A stretch of 25,747 nt of DNA from M3007 sp044224705 (lineage in GTDB: Bacteria; Bacteroidota; Bacteroidia; Chitinophagales; Saprospiraceae). The position numbers were made by a program, and so were the translations under genes. Below, piece by piece: positions 14,557 through 23,189 of the stretch. Location: contig JBGAJY010000060.1 in the NCBI GenBank assembly GCA_044224705.1, positions 1 to 25,747 on the forward strand. The letters run 5' to 3'. Under the pieces are notes generated by a model. It worked only from the letters and a program-made list of their open reading frames with translations, was not told the origin of the DNA and did not search any database. Positions within the stretch are counted from its first letter, which is position 1. The number at the start of each line of letters is the position of its first letter.

Positions 14557-17223
14557 CTACCACAAAAACCGGTACGTCACCTTCACCAAAAAGATATTCG
14601 TCGGCTTCCGGTCGAACACATTGTCGAACAGGCTGCGCACCAGCGGCGTATCGAGGTCGCCCCTGGCATCGGGCTGCGCACCCTGCGACCAGACGAGGTA
14701 AATTTCCGAACCGGGCACGTATTCCCAGCGCACCACGAGGTTGGAGCGGAACTGGATGTAGTTGAAATCGGGCTGCTCAAAACCGTAGTCCGTCACACCG
14801 TCATGGTTCTCATCCACAGAAAAAACGCCGTCGGTCTTCGTGATTTCCTGGCCCTCGTAGCGGTGAAAACGCTGGTCGTAGGTTTTGTTCAGCGGGTCGG
14901 TCACATACGCGAAATTTTTGTACAAAGCCCTGAAAATGAAGGGCTGACCGTAGTACTGCACCGTCAGATTCGGGGTCAGGTTGTAATTCAGTCGGGTGGT
15001 GAGGGAAAAACTGCGCTGCTGCACCTCACCGACGATCGTGCGTGGCTCATCGCCGAAACGCGTCTGCGCAACGAACTGATCCTGCCGGCGCCAGCTGCGG
15101 GAATAGCCCGGAGCAATGCCGATCTGCAGGGCATCCAGCGGCTGGCAATTCACCCCGACGCTGTAGTCTTCATATTTTACCGTGTGCCCGAAACCCCAGG
15201 CAAAGTTGGCATTTGCGGAAAAAGAAACCTTTTTCCGGCTGTCCGTTTCGAGGTAAGCCCAGGTGCCCATGCCCGGCGGTTTGCGCAACGAAGAACCGCC
15301 GCGCAGGGCGTTGTTCGACACTTCGTAGGGGTTCCAGGTGCCGCCCATGCCGAACGACCACTGGTTCTTGAACCAGGCGTGCGTGTTCATATTGAACGCC
15401 GAATAGAGGAACTGCCCGCCGAAATCCCAGCGCGCCCAATGGTTGTAATTGATGCGCCAGGTCCGGAAAACGGAGAAGGGTTTTTGAATCGCGTAGCCGA
15501 CCCAGGTGAAGTGGTTGATCTCATCGGCGGCGAGCAAAAAGCCGATGTCGTTCAGTTCGAGCTCGGGAGAACGCCACGTGACGCCCGATTCAAATTTGAG
15601 CACGCCGCCCAGGCTGTCGGGCTGTCCCCCGATTTTCCCGATCCGGAAAGTGCCGCCCGTACCGGTGAGCGAAGTGCGGGTGCTGTCGAGGTTGAGGTGG
15701 CCGGCGTTGCTGCGCTGGAAAAAGTGCACGAATCCCGACTGTGTTTCCGTGATCGCCTGCGGACTGCCTTCCACACGGCTGAAAATACCGTTGGCCTTCA
15801 TGTACCACCAGCGGTTTTTCCAGAAATGCTGCACGTCCAAACCGCCCGAATAGGCGCCGCGATGCAGCCAGTCGAGCCCGCTTTCGCGATTCACGGCCGT
15901 AAAAACGCCCCCGATGATCGTATTGCCCTGGTCAAAATCTTTCAGCAAACGGCCCACGCAGTAGTTGGTCAGTGGCTCCACGAGTTCGTCGCGTCGCTCG
16001 CCGTCGTGGTCGATCCGGGCCATGCCGCGTTTGGTCACGCTTTCCAGGAGGCCCACGGACCAGCCGTTTTTGGTTTTGCCGCTGAATTTGGCTGCGCCGA
16101 GGATGGGCGTGTTCACGGGCACATCGGCGTATTCGCCGTTGTGCAGGTTGGGCGAGCCGTGCGGCGCACCGCCGATGCGGCGGGAGTAAAACAGCAGGTC
16201 GGCATCGTAGTCGCCGCCGGCCTGCGAGCCGGTCAGCTGGTAATCGAAGAGGTTGCGGCTTTCGACAAAAAACGGGCGCCGCTCCCCGAAAAAGATCTCG
16301 TAGCCGTCGAGCCGCACGGCCCCGGGGTCGGCTTCCACCTGCCCGAAATCGGGGTTGACGGTGAAATCGAGGATCAGGTCGCTGGTGACGGCCAGCTTGC
16401 CGTCGAGGCCGGCGCTCACGGAATTTTTTGAGCCGTCGGCAAAAGGGTTGCCGGGTTCGTTTTCAAAACGCTCGGCTTTGGCCAGCACGTAGGGCGCCAG
16501 TTCGACGCCTTTGTGGGTGGGCAGATGGCGCAGGCCGTGCAGCTCGCCGAAGCCGCTGACCCAGCCGCCCGAGTTTTGGGGAATGTACTGCCAGGTGGAG
16601 CGCTCCTCTTTTCGGAAAATGCGCCGCGTGAACTGGATGCCCCACACGGGGTCGGGCTGGTTGCCGTAGCGCAGCTGGCTGAACGGAATTTTCAACTCGG
16701 CCGTCCAGCCCAGGCTGTCGACATGGCTTTTGCCGTCCCAGATCGGGTTCCAGCTGTCGTCCCAGTTGTTGCCGTTGTCGCTCACGAATTCGTCGCCTTT
16801 CACGCCGCTCACCGAAAAAGTGAAGGAAAACGCCGTGCGCAGGTCGTGGTAGCTGTCGATATTGACCTCGATCCAGTCGCCCGGGAACTCGTCGCGGCGG
16901 CTCATGCGTTGTACGATGCTGTCGGGCGAGGTGTCGAAACAGCGAAAAGCGAGGTAGAGGTATTTGTCGCTGTACAGGATTTTGAACTGCGATTCCTGGG
17001 CCGGCGGCGCGCCTTCATTGGGCTGGTACTGGATGAAATTGCCCTCCCAGGCCACTTTTTCCCAGGCCGGTTCGTCGGGGATACCGTCGAAGCGGATGAC
17101 TTCGCTGCCCGTGGGCTCGGTGGTGTACTGCCTTTTTTCAATTTCCGCCCGGGAAGCCTGGGCGATCAACCGGGTGGTTAATGAAAGGTTAACAAGGACA
17201 AGGAGGAGGAACGAAAACTTCAT
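14557..17223 (-). CDS. DUF5916 protein with CBM9-like N-terminal domain
   Basis: This 888-aa protein has a signal peptide (MKFSFLLLVLVNLSLTTRLIAQ). Residues ~30-220 form a carbohydrate-binding family 9-like domain (IRFDGIPDEPAWEKVAW, then LYLAFRCFD, then DWIEVNIDSYHD). The rest is a DUF5916 region with characteristic blocks (DFTVNPDFGQVEADPG and FFGERRPFFVE). Alternating beta-strand patterns run to the end, and the last residues, TYRFLW, finish in an aromatic as outer-membrane beta-barrels do. It is therefore probably an outer-membrane barrel with a periplasmic or surface binding domain. Such proteins are common in Bacteroidota but functionally uncharacterised. The ATG at 17221-17223 begins the signal peptide. 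No obvious operon partner is present. Confidence 0.88.
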   Translation of the reverse strand: MKFSFLLLVLVNLSLTTRLIAQASRAEIEKRQYTTEPTGSEVIRFDGIPDEPAWEKVAWEGNFIQYQPNEGAPPAQESQFKILYSDKYLYLAFRCFDTSPDSIVQRMSRRDEFPGDWIEVNIDSYHDLRTAFSFTFSVSGVKGDEFVSDNGNNWDDSWNPIWDGKSHVDSLGWTAELKIPFSQLRYGNQPDPVWGIQFTRRIFRKEERSTWQYIPQNSGGWVSGFGELHGLRHLPTHKGVELAPYVLAKAERFENEPGNPFADGSKNSVSAGLDGKLAVTSDLILDFTVNPDFGQVEADPGAVRLDGYEIFFGERRPFFVESRNLFDYQLTGSQAGGDYDADLLFYSRRIGGAPHGSPNLHNGEYADVPVNTPILGAAKFSGKTKNGWSVGLLESVTKRGMARIDHDGERRDELVEPLTNYCVGRLLKDFDQGNTIIGGVFTAVNRESGLDWLHRGAYSGGLDVQHFWKNRWWYMKANGIFSRVEGSPQAITETQSGFVHFFQRSNAGHLNLDSTRTSLTGTGGTFRIGKIGGQPDSLGGVLKFESGVTWRSPELELNDIGFLLAADEINHFTWVGYAIQKPFSVFRTWRINYNHWARWDFGGQFLYSAFNMNTHAWFKNQWSFGMGGTWNPYEVSNNALRGGSSLRKPPGMGTWAYLETDSRKKVSFSANANFAWGFGHTVKYEDYSVGVNCQPLDALQIGIAPGYSRSWRRQDQFVAQTRFGDEPRTIVGEVQQRSFSLTTRLNYNLTPNLTVQYYGQPFIFRALYKNFAYVTDPLNKTYDQRFHRYEGQEITKTDGVFSVDENHDGVTDYGFEQPDFNYIQFRSNLVVRWEYVPGSEIYLVWSQGAQPDARGDLDTPLVRSLFDNVFDRKPTNIFLVKVTYRFLW

Positions 17224-17370
17224 ACAGGGGATTTTTTTACACGAAAGGATTCGCGTAAAAGACATTCGGCCCTCAAAGAAGTTGCACGGCTTACGTACGT
17301 GCGTTATTTAGTATTTTTTTTGCAAAAAACTGTATTACAATGGTTTATAGCGCCCCATTTATTGACCTAA

Positions 17371-17378
17371 TACCTTTG
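17371..17378 (+). promoter_or_regulatory. TAnnTTTG-type -7 element
   Basis: TACCTTTG is a full match to the Bacteroidota -7 consensus and lies in an AT-rich stretch between the divergent DUF5916 and FN3-like genes. I see no good TTTG/TTG -33 element at the expected distance. If used, it would give a leader of about 260 bases before the ATG at 17645. Confidence 0.4.
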
Positions 17379-17382
17379 CATT

Positions 17383-17644
17383 GTTAAAACCGGCGATAAG
17401 GTTCGGTACAGCGGGACCCCAAAAACAACCCCGTCGACAGCTGCTCTGGCTGTTCCGCTGATTCCCTGACAAGAGTGGTAATTCCGGGTATTTCCCTTCG
17501 ACCCGATCCGGCCGGCCGGGTCGCGTGGGAACCGCATGACATGCGCTTTTGCCGCCATTGCATGGCGTGCAGGGCAGGATCGTCATGCCCCTGAGTTGCC
17601 TGCCGCGCACTCGCCAACCCCTTTTCACTCAAAATTTTTCAGCC
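17383..17644 (+). other. Hairpin-rich leader or possible small RNA region
   Basis: The 421 bases between the DUF5916 gene (start 17223) and the FN3-like gene (start 17645) contain no convincing ORF. The region downstream of the -7 element can form several stems: 17409-17415 with 17454-17460; a long two-part stem 17492-17505 with 17517-17531 (TTCCC and CGACCCG pairing with CGGGTCG and GGGAA); and 17573-17578 with 17599-17604. It matches no riboswitch or housekeeping RNA that I know. It could be a structured 5' UTR or an independent RNA; a GC-rich stretch can also fold by chance. Confidence 0.3.
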
Positions 17645-18016
17645 ATGAAAAACGCAACCAAAACAACCACACTCTTTCTCTTCGTCCTCTTCACCCTGAT
17701 CGCCATGCCTACGCAGGCCTCTTTGGCGCACTTTCAGCCCGTGACGCAGCTGAGCTGCATGCCGCCCAGCCCCACCCTGACCGGGCAGTCGTCCGGTTCC
17801 GTTTCCTTTGCCTGGGATGCGGTGCTGGGCGCCTACGGCTACCGCGTGTGGTACTACCGGAAAGAGGACCACTACACCAGCAGCACGACTTCGACGGGCA
17901 ACACCTACGTCAGTTTTTCCAGCCTGCCGGCGGGGACGTACACGTTCTACTTTGTGACGGATTGCGGCAATGAGTTGTCGCAGTCGGCGATCATTGATGA
18001 TGTGATCATATTGTGA
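17645..18016 (+). CDS. Small secreted protein with fibronectin type III-like domain
   Basis: This 123-aa protein has a clear signal peptide (about 1-26, MKNATKTTTLFLFVLFTLIA then MPTQAS). One FN3-like beta-sandwich follows, with the hallmark SVSFAWDAVLGAYGYRVWYY, a central YVSFSSLPAGTYTFYFV, and two cysteines. There is no T9SS sorting domain or lipobox, so it should be released to the periplasm or secreted by another route. The ATG at 17645 is chosen because it opens the signal peptide, although the frame extends upstream to 17549. It stands alone between a divergent and a convergent gene, with a strong hairpin at 18033-18060 after it. FN3 domains mediate binding; the partner is unknown. Confidence 0.75.
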   Translation: MKNATKTTTLFLFVLFTLIAMPTQASLAHFQPVTQLSCMPPSPTLTGQSSGSVSFAWDAVLGAYGYRVWYYRKEDHYTSSTTSTGNTYVSFSSLPAGTYTFYFVTDCGNELSQSAIIDDVIIL

Positions 18017-18032
18017 ACCTGATCTGAGTTCG

Positions 18033-18060
18033 GCCGCTCACCGGTTATGCCGGTGGGCGG
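18033..18060. terminator. Hairpin between convergent genes
   Basis: CCGCTCACCGG (18033-18043) pairs with CCGGTGGGCGG (18050-18060) with a single internal mismatch around a TTATGC-type loop. A short T run (18071-18075) follows on the plus strand after 10 bases. It lies between the FN3-like gene (stop 18016) and paralogue B (stop 18074), so it probably ends transcription from one or both sides. Confidence 0.7.
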
Positions 18061-18073
18061 CGAGTTCGGATTT

Positions 18074-19501
18074 TTATACCGCCGGGCTGTAAGCAGCCGC
18101 TTTTTCAAGCAACCAATCCTTGAAATATAGTAATGGAGTCTGATCGATCAACTGGAGCAGACGCTCTTTGCCGGCATTTTTCCGGATCAGAATTTTCATG
18201 ATTTTAAGGGAGTTCAGCAGCGCCGTAAAGGCTTCTTTCCTGGGTTTCCAGTGACGGCGCAGATACGATTCAAAAGCCATGCAGAAATCGAAAGTCTTTT
18301 CCATGTCCATGTTGAGCTCGTAATAACACCGGAGGATGATCGCCTTGGAACGGACTATATTATTGACATCTTTCAGGTTCTTGCCTTCAAACAACCGAAG
18401 CACCTCACTGAAATTCTTGCGGATAAAATGAATGATCGCGTTGGACAGCAGCACCGTGTCCTGAGCGATTTCCGGCTGAAGCAAACGGCTTTGTGTTTTG
18501 ACAAAGGACAATGCCCAGTCAAAGTCCTTCACCCCGCAAGCAATACTGACCACGTTGTTGAATTGTGTGGCCGACATCACGTTTTGCATCGAAAAAATGT
18601 CGAATTGGAGGCAGAATTTGTTCAGTTCGTGGGCCTGCCCCATATATCCCTTTTCTCCTTTTCGAATTTGTGATGCCGTGTAATTGTGTAAATAACTGAC
18701 CATGACGTACAGCTCCGGCCGGTCGATTTTCGGGGCTTGAGCGGCCATCTGCGCCACCATGCCGTCAAATTTATCTTCGCCGCCCATGGTCACCACCTCG
18801 TACAGTTTCCGGTACAGGAGCAGCAAGGGATGCTCGTCGGGCGTGCCGGTTTCGTCGAGGACAGGGAGCCGTTCGGTCTGCAAAGGTTCGAGATTGGCGG
18901 AGGAGAGTTTGTTCAAATTAGCGGTTTCGCAGGCCAGTTTGTATTTGGCGATTGCATAATAGCGGTTCAGGTCCAGCCGGTACCGCTTCAGCAGATCCAC
19001 ATCCGGCGTCGCCCGGTCCTCCAGGCTCTGGAAATAGAAAAAATGGCCGTACGCCATGCCTTTGATAAAATCCATGACGCTGGTTTGGGGTGCGGCATCC
19101 AGATCGGCCCTGAATTGGGCGACCAGCCTCGAATATTCCCGCTCCTGCTTTCGCTGCCGCAGGATCTTCAGCCAAATTGCCCGGCTTTCCATGCTGTCCG
19201 ATTTCACCTCTTCCAACAATAAGAATTCCTTGAGCCAGAGGTAGAGGTCGGACAACGCGTTCAGCAATTTCGCCCGGTTGTTGGGCTGCGCGTCGATGTC
19301 TTCGTTAAATATTTTTTTATAAGCGAAGCCCAGTTCCAGCTTCTTCGCCTCCCCGAAATCCGGGTACAACTTCCTGACGTAGGCGAATACCGCCAGGGCA
19401 ATCTCCTCATTGCCGTAGAGGCGCCGCAGGTATTTTCCGAACGCGCTCAGCTCCGATTCCTTCAAAGTACGAAGCAGGGATAAAAATTTTCGGTCTTTCA
19501 T
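18074..19501 (-). CDS. Uncharacterised helical-repeat protein, paralogue B
   Basis: This 475-aa protein is predicted to be almost wholly alpha-helical, with no signal peptide or membrane segment. It is a paralogue of the protein at 2642-4042, sharing an N-terminal LxxLxxxExxxFxKxL pattern, the NNVxS/NNVLM block, the LRRH motif and a closing xxWLLEK/xxWLLGK. No enzymatic motif is visible. The ATG at 19499-19501 is preferred over an upstream in-frame start because MKDRKFLSLLRTLKESEL matches the N-terminal pattern of its paralogue. Base composition is visibly less GC-rich than that of its paralogue and neighbours, which may point to a different history or weaker codon selection. It stands alone, with a 666-bp gap upstream. 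Confidence 0.8.
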   Translation of the reverse strand: MKDRKFLSLLRTLKESELSAFGKYLRRLYGNEEIALAVFAYVRKLYPDFGEAKKLELGFAYKKIFNEDIDAQPNNRAKLLNALSDLYLWLKEFLLLEEVKSDSMESRAIWLKILRQRKQEREYSRLVAQFRADLDAAPQTSVMDFIKGMAYGHFFYFQSLEDRATPDVDLLKRYRLDLNRYYAIAKYKLACETANLNKLSSANLEPLQTERLPVLDETGTPDEHPLLLLYRKLYEVVTMGGEDKFDGMVAQMAAQAPKIDRPELYVMVSYLHNYTASQIRKGEKGYMGQAHELNKFCLQFDIFSMQNVMSATQFNNVVSIACGVKDFDWALSFVKTQSRLLQPEIAQDTVLLSNAIIHFIRKNFSEVLRLFEGKNLKDVNNIVRSKAIILRCYYELNMDMEKTFDFCMAFESYLRRHWKPRKEAFTALLNSLKIMKILIRKNAGKERLLQLIDQTPLLYFKDWLLEKAAAYSPAV

Positions 19502-19599
19502 AAAATATCTTGCTTGAATCCACGGTGGGAAAATACAAAAAACGAACAAAAGTTATCGAAAGCCTCATTTTTTGTTAAATCCGGAAATCAACTCAAGAT

Positions 19600-19615
19600 A
19601 ATGTTTTAAAACATT
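19600..19615. promoter_or_regulatory. Perfect 16-base palindrome upstream of paralogue B
   Basis: AATGTTTTAAAACATT reads identically on both strands. It lies about 100 bases upstream of the start of paralogue B (19501), a plausible place for an operator. A weaker similar sequence (AATGTTTATTAAAACA) follows about 10 bases on. No regulator can be named. Confidence 0.35.
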
Positions 19616-19748
19616 GAAAATGAAATGTTTATTAAAACAAACAAGACCTCGCCTGCCCCTAATTGCTTTTCGTAAAAGGATAGAATCAGGAGGCAGTTCA
19701 GAAAATGGCGTAAAAAAAATACGGTGGGAAAGGCTAAAAACGTAGTTT

Positions 19749-19767
19749 GTGAAATATTTGATTTCAC
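19749..19767. promoter_or_regulatory. GTGAAAT dyad
   Basis: Two perfect 7-base arms, GTGAAAT and ATTTCAC, are separated by ATTTG. This is the size and symmetry of a dimeric repressor site, but there is no recognised gene start close by. It may be chance in AT-rich sequence. Confidence 0.25.
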
Positions 19768-19986
19768 GGACACTTGCATAACAAAACTCTCCCCGAGTCA
19801 CAATGGAACCCGCTTCTCAGGAGGCACCCCCAAAAACCAATGCTCAACATTTCAATCCCTTGAGCCGAACACGATTCAGGCCCACTGCGGCCGCCAAATG
19901 AACCTTCCCTGATTGGACCTAGAAACATAATTCGGAAGGCCTCCGGCCCATGAGACCATAACCCCAAGGAACGTTTGTGGCTTCCG

Positions 19987-20021
19987 GGTGCCGGGCCGGG
20001 TTTCCCGGCGCCCGGGCCACC
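19987..20021. terminator. Very GC-rich bulged hairpin
   Basis: GGTG, CCGGGC and CGGG (19987-20000) pair in order with CCCG, GCCCGG and CACC (20004-20021), giving 14 bp with two 2-base bulges and a 3-base loop. It lies about 150 bases beyond the stop of the rhamnosidase gene on the minus strand and may act as a backup terminator. No T tract is adjacent on that strand. Confidence 0.45.
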
Positions 20022-20104
20022 TTAAAAATCAATACCCTGTATACTCCAGTACAGTAACCAGGCTCCTCCAAATGAATTTTTAGTGTCGCAGAAGGCTCTG
20101 AACA

Positions 20105-20132
20105 GTGCAGGAAAGGGAATCCTTTCCTGCAC
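20105..20132 (-). terminator. Perfect 12-bp hairpin after the rhamnosidase gene
   Basis: GTGCAGGAAAGG (20105-20116) pairs exactly with CCTTTCCTGCAC (20121-20132) around a GAAT loop. It lies 35 bases past the stop codon of the GH78 gene on the minus strand, the normal place for a terminator, although no T tract follows. Confidence 0.65.
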
Positions 20133-20167
20133 CAGCCGTCTCGGAGCGGATCGGCATCTCCATCCGC

Positions 20168-22888
20168 TCAGCGTCTCACCACAAAGTTGTACTTCCCCGA
20201 ACCCGTTTTTACCACAACGCAGGACTCCTGCATGCCGGACAGCTGCACGCCCGGCGAAACCCCGAGCGGCTGCCCGCCCTCCGTCACCATTTCGGAATTG
20301 TCGGCCGGTATAAAAATGGTCGCAGAAGTGTTGGCCGGTATTTCCACCTCCAGCATCAGCCGGTTTTCTTCCATTTTCCAGGCGGAAGCAATGGGGCCGT
20401 ACAAAGAGTTGAGGGTAGCGCTCGCCTGGCTCAGGCCGCCGCCCGGCCGCGGGTGAATGACGATTTTCCGGTAGCCCGGCCCCTCGTTGTCCATGTTGAT
20501 GCCCGCCGCGACCCGGTACAGCCAATCGCCGATAGCGCCGTAGGCGTAGTGGTTGAACGAGTTCATCGAAGCCTCCTCGAAAGAGCTGTCGGGCCGGATG
20601 CCGTCCCAGCGCTCCCAAATGGTGGTGGCGCCCATGGTGACCGGATACAGCCAGGAGGGGTAAGTCTTTTGATTCACCAGCGTGTAGGCCAGGTCGTTGC
20701 GCCCAAAACGGGTGAGCACGTGGCAGAGGTACGGCGTGCCGAGAAAGCCGGTCGTCAGGTGATTGTTGTAGGCCTTGATGTTGTCGGCCAGGGCCTGGAC
20801 GGCCCTTTCGCGCTGCGCTTCGGGCAGCATGTCGAATTGCAGGGCCAGCACGCAGGCGGTTTGGGTGGGCGAGAGGATGCGGCCGTTGGGCGTCACGTAT
20901 TCGTTCAGGTAGGCCGTTTTTATCTTTTGAAGCAATGCCGAATAGGTCGCCACATCGTCGGTTTTACCCAAAACCGTCGCGGCATTGATCAATAATTGGG
21001 TCGAATACGCGTAAAAACACTGGGCGATCAGGTATTTGTCGGTAATCGCCGAGCGGCCGTCGCAGTCGTTGTTGATGCTGTAAAACAGCCAGTCGCCGAA
21101 GTGCGCCCCGGTGTTCCAAAGGTCGTTTTTGCTCTGGGCGTGCATATATTCGACCCAGGCTTTCATGCTGGGGTACTGGTCTTCGAGAATACGGCGGTCG
21201 CCGTAGGCCAGGTACATGTTCCAGGGGATGATGGTGGCCGCATCGGCCCAGCCGGCGGAGGAGTTGGAGTTGCCGCCGAACACGCTCGGGATCACCCAGG
21301 GCACTGCGCCGCTGCTGAGTTGATCGGCCGCCAGGTCTTTGAGCCATTTGGAGAAAAAGTTGTGCACGTCCATATTGAAGGCCGCCGTAAGGGAAAAGGC
21401 CTGCGCGTCGCCGGTCCAGCCCAGGCGTTCGTCGCGTTGCGGGCAGTCGGTCGGCACGTCGAGGAAATTGCCGCGCTGGCCCCACTGGATGTTGTGCTGC
21501 AACTGGTTGAGCAGCGGCTCGGAGCAGGCGAATTGGCCCGTAGGGCGCAGGTCGGAATACAGGGCCACGGCCGTGATGTTTTCAGGTTTCAGTTCGCCGG
21601 GGAAGCCCTCGATTTTCGCGTATCGGAAGCCGTGGAATGTAAAATGCGGCTCGAACGATTCTTCACCGCCGCCGCGCAGGACCCAGTTGTCGGTCGCCCG
21701 GGCGCGGCGCAGGTTTTCGGTGTAAAAATTACCGTGTTTGTCGAGTACTTCGGCGAACTGCAGCGTCACCCGGTCGCCGCTCCGGCCCGTGGCGCGCAGC
21801 CGCACCCAGCCGACGAGGTTTTGCCCGAAATCGGCGACCAGGTCGCCCTCTGGCGTTTTGAAAATGCGGACCGGCTGGAAGGTTTCGTGCTGCCGCACGG
21901 GCTCGTTGTAGGTGCATGTGAGCTGCTGGCCGGAGAAGGTTTTGACCACAACGCCCTTCCAGGCCGCGTCGTTGAAGCCGGGCGCGGCCCAGCCGGCCTG
22001 TTCGAGCCGGGCGTCGTACCACTCGCCGTGGTAAATTTCGGCGCTCCGGATCGGGCCGGTCGACGACTTCCAGGAACCGTCGGACAGCACCCGCTCATGG
22101 GTGCCGTCGGTGTATTCGATGTCGATCTGGACCAGCAGGGCAAGTTCGTTGCCGTAAAAATTCCGGTTCTCGATCCAGCCGATGGCGCCCCGGAACCAGC
22201 CGTTACCGAGGGTGACGCCGATGGCGTTGGAGCCGTTTTTCAGTAAATCCGTAACGTCGTACACCTGGTACTGGAGGCGGGTTTTGTAGGCCGTCCAGCC
22301 GGGCGTCAGGAATGCGTCGCCCACGCGGCGGCCGTTGATCTGCGCTTCATAGAGGCCGTGCGCGGTGATGTAAGCCGTGGCCGAAGCGATTTTTTTTCGC
22401 AGGGTGAAGGCTTTCCGGAACATGGGGCTGGCCTGCATGGAATCGTCGGGGAAACCCTGGGTGATCCATTGGGCCGTCCAGTCGGAGGCGTGCAGGAGAC
22501 CCGTTTGCCAGAAGGCGGGTTCGCTCCATGCGGACACCTGGCCGTGGTTGTCCCAAACCCGCACCTGCCACCAGTATTTTTTACCCGATTGTTGGGCTGG
22601 GCCGCCGTAGGGCACCCAGACGGAGGCTTCCGACATGGTTTTGCCGGAGGTCCATAGCAGGTTTTTGCCGCGTGCGAGCTCGGCAGGCCGGGCCGCCACA
22701 CGAATTTCGTAGGCCGTTTGACGGGTGTCTCTTTTGTCTGAAGCCAGTTGCCAGCCGAATCGCGGGGCCACGTCGAGGCCCAGCGGGTTGTCGCGGTTTT
22801 CGGTGCGGGGGGACCGGACGCTGAGCTGGGCGAGAGCCGAAAAGCAGGTCAGCAGAGAGAGCAGGGAGAAGAGGAGCGATTGTTTCAT
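20168..22888 (-). CDS. Secreted alpha-L-rhamnosidase (GH78)
   Basis: This 906-aa protein starts with a signal peptide (MKQSLLFSLLSLLTCFSALA). It has the GH78 domain order: an Ig/FN3-like N-terminal domain (about 22-130), Bac_rhamnosid_N (about 135-300), a beta-sandwich (about 335-440), the (alpha/alpha)6 catalytic barrel (about 450-800) and a C-terminal beta domain. The catalytic motif DVPTDCPQRDERLGWTGDAQ is complete (Asp481, general acid Glu487, Asp494), and the second acid is probably Glu759 in TTIWERWDG. The enzyme hydrolyses terminal alpha-L-rhamnose from glycans or glycosides in the periplasm or at the surface. The ATG at 22886-22888 begins the signal peptide. It stands about 6 kb from the rhamnose catabolic run and logically feeds it. 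There is no T9SS domain. Confidence 0.95.
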   Translation of the reverse strand: MKQSLLFSLLSLLTCFSALAQLSVRSPRTENRDNPLGLDVAPRFGWQLASDKRDTRQTAYEIRVAARPAELARGKNLLWTSGKTMSEASVWVPYGGPAQQSGKKYWWQVRVWDNHGQVSAWSEPAFWQTGLLHASDWTAQWITQGFPDDSMQASPMFRKAFTLRKKIASATAYITAHGLYEAQINGRRVGDAFLTPGWTAYKTRLQYQVYDVTDLLKNGSNAIGVTLGNGWFRGAIGWIENRNFYGNELALLVQIDIEYTDGTHERVLSDGSWKSSTGPIRSAEIYHGEWYDARLEQAGWAAPGFNDAAWKGVVVKTFSGQQLTCTYNEPVRQHETFQPVRIFKTPEGDLVADFGQNLVGWVRLRATGRSGDRVTLQFAEVLDKHGNFYTENLRRARATDNWVLRGGGEESFEPHFTFHGFRYAKIEGFPGELKPENITAVALYSDLRPTGQFACSEPLLNQLQHNIQWGQRGNFLDVPTDCPQRDERLGWTGDAQAFSLTAAFNMDVHNFFSKWLKDLAADQLSSGAVPWVIPSVFGGNSNSSAGWADAATIIPWNMYLAYGDRRILEDQYPSMKAWVEYMHAQSKNDLWNTGAHFGDWLFYSINNDCDGRSAITDKYLIAQCFYAYSTQLLINAATVLGKTDDVATYSALLQKIKTAYLNEYVTPNGRILSPTQTACVLALQFDMLPEAQRERAVQALADNIKAYNNHLTTGFLGTPYLCHVLTRFGRNDLAYTLVNQKTYPSWLYPVTMGATTIWERWDGIRPDSSFEEASMNSFNHYAYGAIGDWLYRVAAGINMDNEGPGYRKIVIHPRPGGGLSQASATLNSLYGPIASAWKMEENRLMLEVEIPANTSATIFIPADNSEMVTEGGQPLGVSPGVQLSGMQESCVVVKTGSGKYNFVVRR

Positions 22889-23189
22889 GGAAGGATTTGA
22901 AGACAAGAAAATCAGTTCGAAAACCGGTATTTTTTGAAAATCCGGCATATAAACCCGAAAAGTCCGAATCAGGGGTTAAACAGACAAGTATTTCCGATGA
23001 CGTAGTTTTTTTGACAGGATAAACATGATCGTCGGTAAAATAACATTCATGCCTAACTTCTGATGGACAGGGAAAATCCTTACTATTTTTAACCGGGCAG
23101 ATTAAAATGGTAAAACTATTTTGAAGAAAATCCCGTGTTTGAAGCATGGTTACCGGTACTGCCTCCCGATTTGCCCTAATTTTACCTCC
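22889..23189. other. Divergent promoter region between GH78 and alkaline phosphatase genes
   Basis: This 301-bp AT-rich gap holds no gene. It should contain promoters for both divergent genes, but I find no full TAnnTTTG match at good spacing. TAATTTTA (23177-23184), just before the phosphatase ATG, is one base off. Around 23009-23032 there is a T run followed by GACAGGATAAACATGAT. This resembles a GACAGGATTAACATGAT repeat that I recall as widespread in Bacteroidota genomes, here as one degenerate unit. Confidence 0.45.

Larger units (their letters stand above)
19502..20167. other. Gene-free gap with dyads and hairpins
   Basis: No convincing gene is present. Short frames here (up to 78 codons) show no signal peptide, motif or typical composition. 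The first half is AT-rich and holds the likely promoter of paralogue B. It includes a perfect 16-base palindrome AATGTTTTAAAACATT (19600-19615) and a dyad GTGAAAT-(5)-ATTTCAC (19749-19767). The second half is GC-rich and ends with two hairpins downstream of the rhamnosidase gene. The dyads could be regulator sites. Confidence 0.6.

Noticed and set aside
18014..18060. TGAACCTGATCTG resembling the core of a TPP riboswitch
   Set aside because: It begins at the stop codon of the FN3-like gene, lacks the upstream CTGAGA part, and leads into a simple terminator-like hairpin rather than a thiamine gene.
19565..19801. 78-codon minus-strand frame in the gap before paralogue B
   Set aside because: It has no signal peptide, motif or plausible composition, and overlaps likely regulatory sequence. 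The frames at 19724-19912 and 19764-19967 are equally unconvincing.
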